This document shows positions 37,278 to 49,071 of a stretch of DNA of 64,000 nt, in pieces. Source of the stretch: Pristionchus mayeri (lineage: Eukaryota; Nematoda; Chromadorea; Rhabditida; Neodiplogasteridae); contig BTRK01000005.1 of assembly GCA_036245805.1 (NCBI GenBank), positions 4,340,001-4,404,000 of the forward strand. The letters run 5' to 3'. Both the position numbers and the translations under genes were made by a program. How positions within the stretch are numbered: the stretch's first letter is position 1; each line of letters starts with the position of its first letter. Under the pieces are notes generated by a model that had not been told where the DNA came from, searched no databases, and saw only the letters and a list, made by a program, of their open reading frames with translations.

Positions 37278-37931
37278 GCAGAATGTTGTATGTGTGGGTA
37301 ATTTCGCGTCAAAATAAAGTTGTTCTAAAAGAATCATGAGTGTTTAGTGATAATTACTTGTTTTGCATAATACAACAGCAGGTGTGCAATCGATTTGTAT
37401 TTGATGATTGCATAATTATCGACTTTCTGGTGTAGATGTACATTAAATGCATGCGGCGCGAAGCCAATAAAATGGGAGGCATGAGGCGAGAGTAGGGGCA
37501 ATAACTGATAACAGTTGATTGTAAAGTGACGTCCAGCGCGAGAAGGGGGGAAATTTAATAATGCTTGAGCTGAAAAGCGAGATGCTTTTATTTGGTATCT
37601 AAATTTCAAACGCAATCGATACTTGCTGAAATGGGAAAACCATGCCAAGGAAGATATTGTGTCCCGCCAAAATTCACAAAATAATTACTCAACTGCTGTT
37701 TTTTAACTTCATGTTTGCAATTTATTTTTCCAATGAGATCAAGATTCTTGCATTCTAGCTTCCGTCTGCAGACATCTGATTCACCCGTCAACATCTCCCC
37801 GAATGTTTGCGTCATTTTCATCCCCATAATGTGAGAGGGAAGAGAGTGGAGAGGAGAAAGGGCTGAAGGGAGAGGGAGGGAGAAGATAGGAAGGAGAGAC
37901 GGCGGCCCATTCTGCTTGCCACTCTGCACTC

Positions 37932-40900
37932 ATGATCATCTTGTTACTTCTCGGTAAGAAACTTCTCGATCATCGTTTGCATGCTCATTGTTTTCAATTT
38001 CCACAACATTAACTGCTCAATATTCGTGTATCGCCATTCAACAATCTGTCTCGCTTGACAGAGCATTATGATGATGTGTAAAGTTAGGAAAGCTAGGACT
38101 TAATGTCGAAGTCTGTTACGAAACGAGAAGAGATGCGTGTTGTTCAGTAGAAATTAATAGGCGCATTGCTCACATGCGAAGTAGATCACGATCTGTTCGG
38201 TTCAGACTAAATAGTGGTTGAAATGGAGATCTCGTGGCCTCATTTTGCGCGCGCCTACAATGCTCTTTAATCTACAGGATTCGCTTCACTCGCCGCTTGT
38301 TCCGACCACCCTCCTGCAGAGGATCCTACTCAGGTAAAGTTCGAAATTTGCCCGATCAACTTTCTGTTTCGCACACCCCATGCTCCCAGACTATCACATG
38401 CCGGTCGGTTGACCAGATCTGGGAAATGACAATTCGACGAGCAGCACGCAGATTCTTGAGTTCGAAATTCGGATAATTGCCTCTTCATGTCCCTCACTAT
38501 CTGACCGCTTTATACATTGATTGAGTGCGATATGACGAAAACTACTCATTTTTGGGCTTTTGCTGGGTTTGTGGCCAATAGTGTCATTTTCGAGTAAGTT
38601 CATAGCAAACTAAGCAACCTACAACGTGACTGTCTTCAAACCTGAAACACCTTTATCAAACCTGAAACACTCTAACATGTTGCAGAAAGGCCAACATGCC
38701 CGAAAAGGGAAATACTTCTAAATTCAGGGCAAGTGGACGGTGTTCAAAGACGATGAGCAGCTGCATCCGTGTATCAAGATGTACGCAACGGTGGGTTTTT
38801 GTTCCTATTATCTTTGCTATTATCATCGTTTTTGTTCCTATTATCTTTGCTATTATCATCGTTTCTTAATTTTCAAAAAAAAATGTGCAAAATTTCAAGC
38901 ATTTTTAAAACGATAAATTTATTTAGATTCGACTCAAGCTGAGCTACGTGGACGCGGACGATGCCATGGTGAGAATAAAGTAAAATGTTGACAGCGTACA
39001 ATTGTTCTAAACATACAGATCATCACAAAACTGTGCGATTCATATTTAGCGTAAGCTGACTATCAATTCAGTTAAAAAAACAACAAACAGGGATGGCGGC
39101 GACGGCGGATTTCGATGAATGTGAATATTTCCAGAAAGAGGTTCCCGAATTTGCGGTTCCTGCCGACGCGATCGCGGCAACAGGCGAGGGAAAGTCGTCG
39201 TGCTATGAACGAGTGAGCAGTAATCATCACCTTAATTGAATATGTTGCTATGTTTGGGTATGTTTCAGATGCGATAAAATAACTCAATCTTCCGCATGGA
39301 TCAAGATTGCGCGTTGACTCAATCTTTCCGCACATTGTATTATAATCAGTTTGAGCTCTAAAATTATTCAGATTATAAACTGCCAAAGAATATCACGGAT
39401 GTGACGACTTGAGTAAGTTTTTGCAAACTCATGCAGTGCGCCGCAACGACTATCTGCAAATTGTCAATATAAAACCTATCGATCCACTAATTTTTTTAGG
39501 TACACATCGGCGATGAGTTCATCGACTCGCAAGTGCTGCATCTTGAATTTCCTCATGTAAGTGTGCTGAGCTTTGATCGTTGGACAACCAGGACGTCATT
39601 CTAAAATAACTTGTTCGGGTCAACGACAAAATCAGAACCAAATGCAATGAAATGATAGCGAAAGCCAACGATTCTATGAAAAAAAGATGCTAGGGAAAAA
39701 ACTGAAATTAGAACTAGAGATTAGAAGAAAAGAGAGTTCAAAGCCAACAAGAATGCACAATTCATTATATTAGAACGAAGGATGGAACGTGCGGCTCGCA
39801 TTCACGCAAGACCCGAGAATGGGAGTGAACCAGAACGACTACGCGTTATGGCAGGTGGGGCAAGTCATGCATTCACACCCAATATTAGATATACTGCAAC
39901 ATTCTTGTTTGCTTTAATTGTAACCAATCGCCTCGGCTGCATCTCACATACTTACTTTGCGATCCCACTAGAGTTCGTCATTCGGGCGATTGTCTTTGCA
40001 TGTCCCACACTCTCTCATCGGTTATCCGATCAAGAGAGTTTGTGAAATGAAGATATGGATACCCAAGTTACTAAGAGGGTATATCATTTTAGAACTCTCG
40101 TTTTAGAACTAGGTAATTTTAGAACTATTCATTTAGAACTCGGTCGTTTTAGAACTCTCCACCAAATGACGCCAGTTCTAAAACGACCGGTTCTATAAAG
40201 TGACCATGTTATTGTTTGCTATACGAGTTCTAAAACGACCAACTGAAATTTAGAGGTCTAGTGTCATTTGGTGGAGAGTTCTAAAACGACCGAGTTCTAA
40301 AACGATACACCATTGTTACTAATTATAATGACATACACTTTACTAACTTGGAGGTGAACGTGACTGCGAACTACTCGTCGATGCCTGACCTCTTTCACAA
40401 CGCAGTGAAGGGTACGTTAACGTTAGCAAAGTTAGTAACGTAGTAACGTTAAAAACGTACGTTACTACGGTAGTAACGTTAGTAAAGGTAACTTAGTAAA
40501 AGTAAAGTTAAGTTAGAATTCCGTTTCATTTTCACATTATTACTTTGCCTAAATCTAGAATGCATGAAAATCCGGAATTTCGAATCATAACTGCAACTAA
40601 GCAATCCTCGTTCGTTGATGAAATGAGCGCTAGAGTCAGGACACAATTCGGAAAATGATATATTATGCAATGCACACAAGCTGAATATTTCAACGTTTAG
40701 ATCACACTCACACGTACTTCTCCGTGATCGACTTCCTTAATCCGCCTTACATCGCCGGTGTGGAATACACTGCGGTGAGATACTTCAAAATTATTACCAG
40801 AGTCCACATTATTATCGTACAAAACATTAAGTCATCAATCAAAATAACGAATCGATGATAACATATATATGCTCGAGATACTTCGAATTATATCATCTCG

Positions 40901-42171
40901 ATGACTCCGGCGTGATAAAAATATTTAAAAATATGAAGGACTATAGGGTCAAATCAAGTAAGTTTTTTTTCTGTAAAATATTGCTCATTTTTTAGCTTGG
41001 CGACTCCCTATACTGCCCGGAAACTCCTCAAGAATTCGAAATCAATGTCGACGAGTCGGTTGGTCCCTTCGCCAGGCAAGTGTCGCTATTTCTTCCATTT
41101 TTCTGAATAAGGAAATTAAATTTTTGCAATTTGTTAACCGCTTTTACCTGAGAGATTCAAACGAAAGAAGTAGAAACACGAAGAGATAAATGTGTCTATG
41201 TTAATTAACTGTTCTCCTCTTCAGCATCAGTCTATCCGATTTGTGGATGCAAGCGTACATGAGCACGGACGATTTCGGCAAACGTATGTTTCGATTGTTT
41301 TCCACTTATTACCGAGTCGGAAATACGTTTGTGAACTGGACACTATTGGACACTAAATACAATATTTTCCCTTCTCCTTGACTTTTTCCACGCCACCAAA
41401 CTCTCTGTCTGCATTTCAGAGGAAATTTGTGCCGACGATCAGACCGATGTCAATATCGTGCCTGTGATTATCTCTATGTAGTCCACACACATAGCTGAAT
41501 CATACCTCAAAATGATACAAAACATGCCTAAACGTCCCACAATGAGCAACCCTAGTTGTACATTTCAGAAGTGATCTGTGCTGACGATCAGACCGATCTG
41601 GATATGGTGCCCGTTATCATCTCAGCAATACTCGCCGGACTCGTTCTGTTCACGCTCATCACCTATTTCGTACGTTTTACTTTGTTGTAATCGCATAATC
41701 TTTCGAGGACTGGTATGTAATTCGAATGGTATTCGACTGGACTGGTATTCTGTGTAATATTGAGTACAAAATTATGTTCGATATCGTTTTTGTTTTAAAT
41801 TATACATCATCTCACAAATGAATACTATCCCTGCAGGTGTACCGTTCCCGTCTCCCTACCGATATTCTCGAAATGACCGAGCCGGAATTTGAGGTGAGAC
41901 TGATTCTTTGTTCTTATTTGTCAGAAGGAATCCTCGTACGTGAATTACCTCGTACAAATTATTCGTAGCTGTCTAGGATTTTAAGTGTGTTGAATTTGTA
42001 AATTATAATTTACCGTAATTATCATCAAAATTACAGGAGGAGCATGAGCACCACGAACACGCGACTGAGCACAACCATCTCCACGACAATCACAATGGCA
42101 GTCACCATGGGCACAACAATGCCAATCATCACGATAACTATGGATACAAGGAGGAAGAGAATCGATTCTAG
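37932..42171 (+). CDS. LAMP-family lysosomal membrane glycoprotein with His-rich tail
   Basis: Type I membrane protein of 320 aa. Exons: 37932-37953, 38278-38333, 38728-38790, 38927-38968, 39135-39212, 39500-39556, 39774-39854, 40354-40411, 40701-40774, 40996-41075, 41225-41283, 41569-41669, 41837-41893, 42037-42171. Signal peptide MIILLLLGFASLAA; LAMP-type lumenal domain (GKWTVFKDDEQLHPCIKMYA, WNVRLAFTQDPRMG, NVTANYSSM with N-glycosylation sites, CPETPQEFEINVD); then VICADDQTDLDMVPVI followed by the TM SAILAGLVLFTLITYFV, as in LAMP-1/2. The cytosolic tail is long, acidic and histidine-rich and ends NYGYKEEENRF, so it lacks a clean GYxxPhi sorting motif. Intron 10 has a GC donor (AG|GCAAGT at 41076). 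A second version of the pre-TM exon lies at 41420-41481. Role: lysosome membrane coat; the exact orthologue is not assigned. Confidence 0.85.
39965..40060. mobile_element. hairpin MITE (CACACTCTCT family) in a LAMP intron
   Basis: Stem TCCCACACTCTCT... / ...AGAGAGTTTGTGAAATGAAGA around TCGGTTATCCGA, in the intron before the exon at 40354. Confidence 0.55.
40077..40313. repeat. GTTTTAGAACT tandem and inverted repeat in a LAMP intron
   Basis: The word TTTTAGAACT recurs about five times, then its inverse AGTTCTAAAA about five times. The best arms are AACTCGGTCGTTTTAGAACT plus CTCCACCAAATGAC and its inverse near 40269-40303. It could fold into a long hairpin; no coding capacity. Confidence 0.75.
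41420..41481 (+). other. alternative terminal exon of the LAMP gene (stop before the TM)
   Basis: Starts after TTTCAG in the same phase as the TM exon at 41569, and encodes QEICADDQTDVNIVPVIISM then TAG at 41479-41481. The exon at 41569 encodes QVICADDQTDLDMVPVIIS and continues through the TM. Use of this copy would end the protein (243 aa) at the membrane boundary. It may be a true alternative last exon or a decaying tandem duplicate. Confidence 0.7.
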
Positions 42172-42321
42172 AGACATTTTCTTGAACTACAAGATAATTA
42201 TTACCCGAGAATTTATTAAACTAAGATAAATCGATTTACTGAATTACAACAACTCGTTGACAAGAACATGGAAAGATGCGCGATTACTATCATTTAATTC
42301 GCAAACGTGTTCTGATATGTG

Positions 42322-44209
42322 TATATCACGGGTATCACAAGTCAGTGGAGGTATGTGGGAACAATTTCCAACTTTTATTTTTTGTTTCAATTCATATTAT
42401 GGTTGCAGCATATATTAGAGCCAACTTCTTGAAATTTCTAGGTCACAGGTCCCAGAACCGTCATTTAGGAATTTTCCGGTTTTATAACCGGCTCTACCGT
42501 ATATCAGCTCCTAGATGTGCTAGAGATGCGGTTTTGTGCTCAAAATATGCGGAAAAATCAGATGAACAACTTGTATGTTGAAAGTGAAACCGTAGGACGC
42601 CAAGTTCCAAAAATATGAACGAAAATCTGAAATTCCATGTACAAATAAAATCATAACATATCGGGGAGCCGGAAACAAAATGAATTTTATTGCAGATTAT
42701 GGAAGCTTAACTCGATTCTTGTATAGGAAAAATGAGTAGTCGGCTCTTTTAGGGTGGCCCCTTTCCGCAGTATGGCTCCGAAGGTCGAACACATGAGATG
42801 TCACGTTTTGAAAATTTCTCATCTCGCAGATTAATCATTGCAATCGATCAGTTCAACCAATTTATAACATTTCTCGATCAAAGAAGATAGATCATGTTGA
42901 AAGAACACGAAATTTCAGCACTTCCAAAAATTCGATTTTCAAGGCTTTATTATGGCCAACTTCGAGCGCTTCCAGCTCACGATTTAGCCTTCCCTGAAAA
43001 CGATCACTAATAGTTCTCAATAGATGTCACCATCATGAAAACATTCTGGAACTATTGGATCTCCAACGTGTTCCTGGCCCGTGATTTCAATTCTCGAACT
43101 TGAGGGATAAATTCAAAATAATAATTTTTTGACTAAATGGTAATGAATCTCGGCTCTTTTCGATCACTGAAAAACATTTTGAGATTAAGAGAGATGAACA
43201 ATCATATCATTTCGGCCCGTTTCAAGGGAGTTTAAAAATTCAAAATTTCAATGTTTGTAAACAAATATCATTTCTTTACAAATGATCTCCATATTGGCAT
43301 TATCAGTGTTTTCTATCTCAGATGCTCAAAAAAAGATTTTTAGTGATCGAAAAGAGCCGAGATTCATTACCATTTAGTCAAAAAATAATTATTTTGAATT
43401 TATAACAACCCGATCCTTCAAGTTCGAGAGTTGAAATCACGGGCCAGGAACCAGTTGGAGATGCAATGGTTCCAGATTTTGTTCGTGATGGTGACATCTA
43501 TTGAGAACTATTAGTGATCGTTTTCAGGGAAGGCTAAATCGTGAGCTGGAAGCGCTCGAAGTTGGCCATAATGAAGCATTGAAAATCGAATTTTTGGAAG
43601 TGCTGAAATTTCGTGTTCTTTCAACATGATCTATCTTCTTTGATCGAGAAATGTTATAAATTGGTTGAACTGATCGATTGCAATGATTAATCTGCGAGAT
43701 GAGAAATTTTCAAAATTTGACATCTCATGTGTTCGACCTCCGGAGCCATACTGCGGAAAGGGGCCACCCTAAAAGTGCCGACTACTCATTTTTCCTATAC
43801 AAGTATCGAGTTAAGCTTCCATAATCTGCAATAAAATTCACTTTGTTTCCAGCTCCCCGATATGTTATGATTTTATTTGCTCATGGAATTTCAGATTTTC
43901 GTTCATATTTTCGGGACTTGGCGTCCTACGGTTTCACTTTCAACATGACATTTGTTCATCTGATTTTTCCGCATATTTTGAGCACACAACCGCATCTCTA
44001 TCACATCTAGGAGCTGATATACGGTAGAGCCGGTTATAAAACCGGAAAATTCCTAAATGACGGTTCTGGGACCTGTGACCTAGAAATTTCAAGAAGTTGG
44101 CTCTAATATATGCTGCAACCATAATATGAATTGAAACAAAAAATAAAATTTGAAAATTGTTCCCGGAGGTTGGTTTTTCCATCCACTGACTCATGATACT
44201 TGTGATATA
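42322..44209. mobile_element. foldback element, TATATCAC family, copy 1 (complete)
   Basis: Ends TATATCACGGGTATCAC and its inverse. Arms of about 850 bp with a loop of about 180 bp near 43170-43340. Both arms contain the family block AACCGTCATTTAGGAATTTT, CCGGTTTTATAACCGG and CTCAAAATATGCGG. It lies 151 bp after the LAMP stop and 5 bp after the stop of the minus-strand chemoreceptor. Confidence 0.88.
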
Positions 44210-44214
44210 TTAGT

Positions 44215-45845
44215 TCAAAATACATCAAAAGATGAAAAATAAATAGTTGTATGTCTATGTTTCTGAAGAGTGCGAACTGTCGAAATCTCCATTACTCCAT
44301 GAATAAATTCGGCGATCTTCTTTCGATATGAAGGTGAACAATAGAGTAACATCAACGTACTGATCGTCATTATGATCCTAAGAATAGGAGACAGAATCAT
44401 CCCTGAAACACTAGGTCGGATGATCACCATCGGATGGTAACCTACTGGATGATAACCAAAAAAAGGACCCGTCTGTAGAACTTTCACAGACACTTTTCTT
44501 TGGGTACCTACTGCGAAAGTTCAACAGAAGGGTTCATTTTTTTGTTCTCATCCAGTATCCGACGGTGATCATCCGACCTAGAACCCATTTGTTGGTTAAT
44601 ATGTAATATTCGGTGCACATATTTATAATAGAAACAAATTACCGAAACGGTCCACCTCTTCGCTTTCTTCAAACAGATGATCTTCGAAGCTGGCTTTTAT
44701 CGCAGCGAGTACAATGTAGACAAGGCTCGGCACTGCACCGTGCATTCGTCATTTGACCGTTTTCACTCAGATTTCTTCGTTGGTGGTGGATTCCACCATG
44801 TATGTTCCGATAGTGTTATCGTTTTATTGTAAATTTCTTACTAATCAAATGCAAGAAAATCACAAATACCTGAAACATGAGCGATCGAATGGCGATTTTC
44901 TGGTATCTGTAAAGTTAATCTTACATTATAATTACTGTGTCAAATCTTACCGAAGTGTTTGCTTGCTGGAATTGTGCATTCCTTTTTTAACCTCAGAAAC
45001 CATTTGGCCGATCATAATGAAAATCGCAATTACAATAACGACCACTGGAGGATCCATAACTAAAAATGTAAGATAAATACAATGTGCAGGTCGTTTTGAT
45101 AAATATCTTCCAACAATTACCCAAGATCGCGTAGTCGACATTTTCATCTGGTTGTAGAAATGCATAACTTGATCGAGTTTTTACCCAATCTAAATCGTGA
45201 AGCAGCAATAACTAAATACACATATTTACTCGATAAATGACACTCAACCAATCTCTGATGAGAGTAATGCCAAACGATAAAAGTGTAGCCGAATCGCTAC
45301 TTCTGCGATAAGCTCGACAACAGTGTACAGCGCGACTCTCTTCCATCCGGAAAAGTTAAACACGCGAGAAAGGGGAAACACTACCTCAATAACGCTTTAA
45401 TCATAAAAAAACAGCATTGATAAGCGAAAAACTAACACTCCATCGATAGTAAACACATGCGAAATATGCGACAACTACTTGAGAGAGTTCTCAACTACTA
45501 TCATGTATCATGTATCATGTACAACTACTTGAGAGAATATTGCATGTATAAATGGTAGCCTTTTCGATGTATGAATGTCTCACATAAAACACAGAAGCAC
45601 TAATCCGGTGAGATAATATTTAATCCGAGTACACTACACCGTGATTGAATAATACGATCAGAGTATACATGTCCGAAAATGTATCCGCCATCAGCGAAGA
45701 AATCTGAGTAATCATGAGCAATTGATAATTCAAAAATATTTTACCACTAAGCTGCAGAGATATTTGCGAAACTGATGGCTACGTTTGTCGTCATCGTTTA
45801 TCATCGCCGCCAATACGACTATGTTGAACGCAAAAGTTGTAGCTC
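44215..45845 (-). CDS. 7TM chemoreceptor (str-like), possibly incomplete
   Basis: Minus-strand exons recognised by hydrophobic content and splice sites: TFAFNIVVLAAMINDD (about 45845-45755), SLMADTFSDMYTLIVLFNHG (45700-45612), FSGWKRVALYTVVELIAEVA (about 45380-45245), SSYAFLQPDENVDYAILG (to 45114), VMDPPVVVIVIAIFIMIGQM (45064-44996), AVPSLVYIVLAAIKASFEDH (to 44649), and a last exon 44403-44215 with MTISTLMLLYCSPSYRKKIA. Exon order and the DPP/YRKK features fit the receptor at 61204-62791. Some junctions were not found (no clear initiator; the donor after FNHGVVY is unclear), so it may be partly decayed. A MITE (44409-44579) fills the last intron. Confidence 0.55.
44409..44579. mobile_element. 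MITE, CTAGGTCGGATGATCACC ends, complete
   Basis: Perfect terminal inverted repeat CTAGGTCGGATGATCACC / GGTGATCATCCGACCTAG, internal pair GGATGATAACCAAAAAAAGG and its inverse, and a GAAAGTTC core. It is the cleanest copy of the family in the window. Confidence 0.85.
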
Positions 45846-45849
45846 CTTG

Positions 45850-47095
45850 AGGGAATTTACATCAGATAATAATCGGTGAAACGGAGATCGTTCTGTTATG
45901 TAAACATACGTAATGCGTATTTCTAGTATCTTATAACATGTTGGCAAATTTCCCTGAATATGAGCAATAGCGGAATACTGAGACAAGATATTCCCAATCT
46001 TCTCACTTGTTCGGACTGTAAGCATCACCCAGCGCATACAAAATGAGCGATACTTCTAAAAAAACTATTTTTAAGGAGTACGCGATGTGATCTACGCAGA
46101 ATAAAGTGCAGAATATGTGTGATCCAATGGTTCTTTAATAGATCTTCACAATAATTTGGAAATATTTGCAATACAAATATATGCCATTGACTATTGCATC
46201 TTGAAACTTCATCATCAATTCATTAAGTGTTTGACGAAAATATCAGCGAAGAGTATATTCATTCTGTGATTCCGAATTCTGTGATTCATTCTGTGGTTCA
46301 TTCTGTGATTCCGAACAACGTCGGGACATCGAGCAATATTCTTGTGTTGTCGACTGTCATAGCTGAACAAACCTTGTTTTCAACTATCCATGATTTCGCG
46401 GAGACTCCCACTGATCGGATGTTCATATATGAATACATGAACATTCTGACAGCGACACGGAAGTATATTTTGGCGAGGTGTAGCATGGTGTTTGGTCACC
46501 TCAAGCCTGAGTTATGCTATCAAACAATCAAAATTTGAAACAAGCAATGATAATTCTCAATGATAATCGTGTTCCGCCAAAAAATCGTTTAAGAACTTGC
46601 CATCTTTGATCTTTTCGCTGTGAAATTTAAATACAAGATCCGTCACAGTACATACAATTATGTAGCCACACTGCTATAGTCTTAGACATTCATGTATACA
46701 TCATACGTGTGATGGCATAAATTCGCGTGTTTTCCTTGTTTTACACACTATCTAGCTATGTTTGACCGGTTAGAGAACACACGAAATTAGGAGGGCGCAT
46801 GTCGAGTTGGCAACACCAATGGAGACATCGAAATTGTGAATCAACGATCGAATCGTCACACTTGTTTTCGGGCGCCGCTGTTTTCACGGGGAGCTGTCCC
46901 TGTCAAGTTTTTAAATCTATGCATGCATGGCTTTGTATTTATAAAACATCAAGTACCCCTTCTTCCTGTATTCCCATCCTCTTTCAGCGATGAAGTGTCC
47001 ATGAGCGTTTACATTATATGCGCATTGTTTGTTTGATAAATCGGTTCTCAACAATATTTCACCAATGTTGTAACGCACACCCCCCTTTTCAGAAA
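45850..47095. other. intergenic region
   Basis: Between the minus-strand chemoreceptor and the LSP-repeat gene. It includes a short ATTCTGTGATTC tandem repeat at about 46258-46318 and a degraded hairpin near 46730-46795. An open frame at 46227-46538 spans the tandem repeat and shows no family features; not called. Confidence 0.45.
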
Positions 47096-48305
47096 ATGCT
47101 ATATGCGCATCTCAGCTTCATCTGCATGGTCTTTCCATTCTCTCTCGCTGTCGAGTTTTCTACATCGACTTTCCTCAAGCCCACGCTTCTTTCATCGGAT
47201 CTCTACAATCCAAGCGTCATAGCGCCGGTTCTCGGACCATTGGGAATAATAACATAACACCAATTGCGAATTGCTGATTCAAATGAGAAATAGATCGGAA
47301 ATTAATCTTCTCGTGATAACGTGGTATTTTCAGTACGATTTGGCCAAAACCGCCGTTAACTCCTCGGTACTTACACCTGGCGTCTTCAACCCCAGCGTCC
47401 TTCTTCCGGAGAACGTAAGCAAATCACGATTTTATACTTTTGATGATTCGGACGAAAAACACAATGAGTCCATGATTATGATCATGGCTGATTATGATCA
47501 TGATTATGATCATGATTATGATTATGGCTACTTGGGTATTTTCAGAGTACCGCCGTACTTTCTCCGACTCTCCTATCTCTCGCCACAATTCCGGCGAACT
47601 TGCAGCCATTCGGGGTATACACACCATCAATTTCAAAATTTGCTCATTCGAAAGCAATTGATCAAGATAATACCGCCATGAGGCCTTTTCAGACCGATTT
47701 TGCGAAGACCCTACTCACCCCCGAGGCACTTTCGCCATCCATGCTCAGTCCCGCAGTAATTCCGGAGAATGTACCGGCTTTCGGCTCGATGGCAAGAATA
47801 TCATACATTTCGAAATTGCTTATTCTAAAGTCAAACAAAATGCAAATATCATTATGGTAAAATAAAATAAAAATCTTAATCTTAGCACGACAAGGAAGAA
47901 TTTTCAGCCCGATTTTGCTAAGAGCCTTCCCACCCCCGTGGTACTTTCGCCATCTGTCCTCAGTCCCAGCGCCATACCTTCACAAAACATACCGGCGTTC
48001 GGACCGATGAAGGTGAGAATTCTGGCACATACAATACGTTAATTTAAAAAAAAATTTATCATCATACCAATCTGGTTTTTACAGTCATATTTGACCAACA
48101 CCGCCGCTGGAACCAAGAAAGCAGTGGTTGGGGCAGTTCCGCACACTGGAATAGTGAGCATATTCACACATTTTAAGCCATATTCAGGAGTCGCGATCGA
48201 ACTAGCCTATTTACCTAATTTGACTGCCCGAATATTCACGGCAACTACTCCAGTATTGATGTTGACTTATCAAATTATTTACAGGTTACGGTTAACATTC
48301 ACTAA
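47096..48305 (+). CDS. small secreted LSP-repeat protein (MLT-10-like repeat)
   Basis: Predicted 191 aa from seven exons: 47096-47227, 47334-47414, 47546-47614, 47693-47791, 47908-48012, 48085-48153, 48285-48305. All introns are phase 0. Exon 1 gives a signal peptide (MLYAHLSFICMVFPFSLAV). Exons 2-5 repeat one module: DxAKT..LTPxxLSPSxLSP then IPxNxPAFG (e.g. LTPEALSPSMLSPAVIPEN and VLSPSVLSPSAIP). Such LSP repeats are known from nematode moulting (MLT-10/Moulting_cycle) proteins, so an extracellular or cuticle role is plausible but unproven. The donor of exon 4 is GC (ATG|GCAAGA). The last exon is uncertain: reading on from exon 6 or using the acceptor at 48178-48187 also gives short ends. 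A GATTATGATCAT microsatellite lies in intron 2. Confidence 0.6.
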
Positions 48306-48755
48306 ACATGGACCTATGGGAAGGATTACTGCTTCAGTGATTTGATTATATTAAATACGCTCAGTAATACATTCGATAATTAATGATGCATTTCTGGAAT
48401 TTATATGTATTTTTCATTTACAAATCGGTCTTTCCCAGCATATCACATTTCCAACACTCTTGGTCAGTGCTTGTTTACCTTATGCCAGTTTTAAGAAACG
48501 AAATATGTTCATTTTACTATGGATTGTTCCTCGTAATACAGTGACAGATGTATTTCAAATATCACTCGGCCCCATCACTCTAAAATCCTACTAGAAAACT
48601 CGCAGTGGATCAGCTGTAGCAATACAATGGTCATGATGGCATAGCTGGGCAAGAATCGTGCCCTATAAAGCTACATACAATTACTGTTCTTTGCCTGTTC
48701 TGTGATTTTTGAACAAATTCCGCACGCATTTATCATCATCCTCCCAGCAACTCCT

Positions 48756-48812
48756 CTGATACCGCGGAGAATCAATCCGTTATCACTCGAGCCACACTCT
48801 CTCAACTCACAA
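48756..48812 (+). promoter_or_regulatory. conserved block upstream of GT92 gene B
   Basis: Counterpart of 22339-22395: CTGATACCGCGGAGAATCAA, CCGTTATCACT and CTCTCAACT in the same order, 316 bp before the ATG of gene B. Either a promoter/leader element or a remnant of a 5' exon. Confidence 0.4.
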
Positions 48813-49071
48813 CAGGAAACGCCCGCGATTGTGAGCAGTATTGCATTCCTTGATTTTGAACTACATTATCCCGTTCATTTTGACTGTGAGAGATTGTTGA
48901 GAATTGCATTCGTATTTCCAGAATAGTATCAAAACCATGCTATTATTGTTTCTATTGTTTGTACTGTATCTCATATTTCAAAATATAATCATTCAGAATT
49001 TCAGCTTGCACTTGCAAGAATTCAGGAGAAAGTTATAAGATATACGAGTTCTGATTATTTCGGGCCTGTCC

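Noticed and set aside
42276..42581. Open frame whose peptide recurs at 43940-44194 and 62870-63052
   Set aside because: The shared peptide (VAAYIRANFLKFLGHRS) arises because all three lie in arms of the same foldback family, on either strand; not a gene.
46227..46538. 103-codon frame with HSVIP repeats
   Set aside because: It spans a simple ATTCTGTGATTC tandem repeat; no splice partners, no known motif, and the opposite strand is also open.
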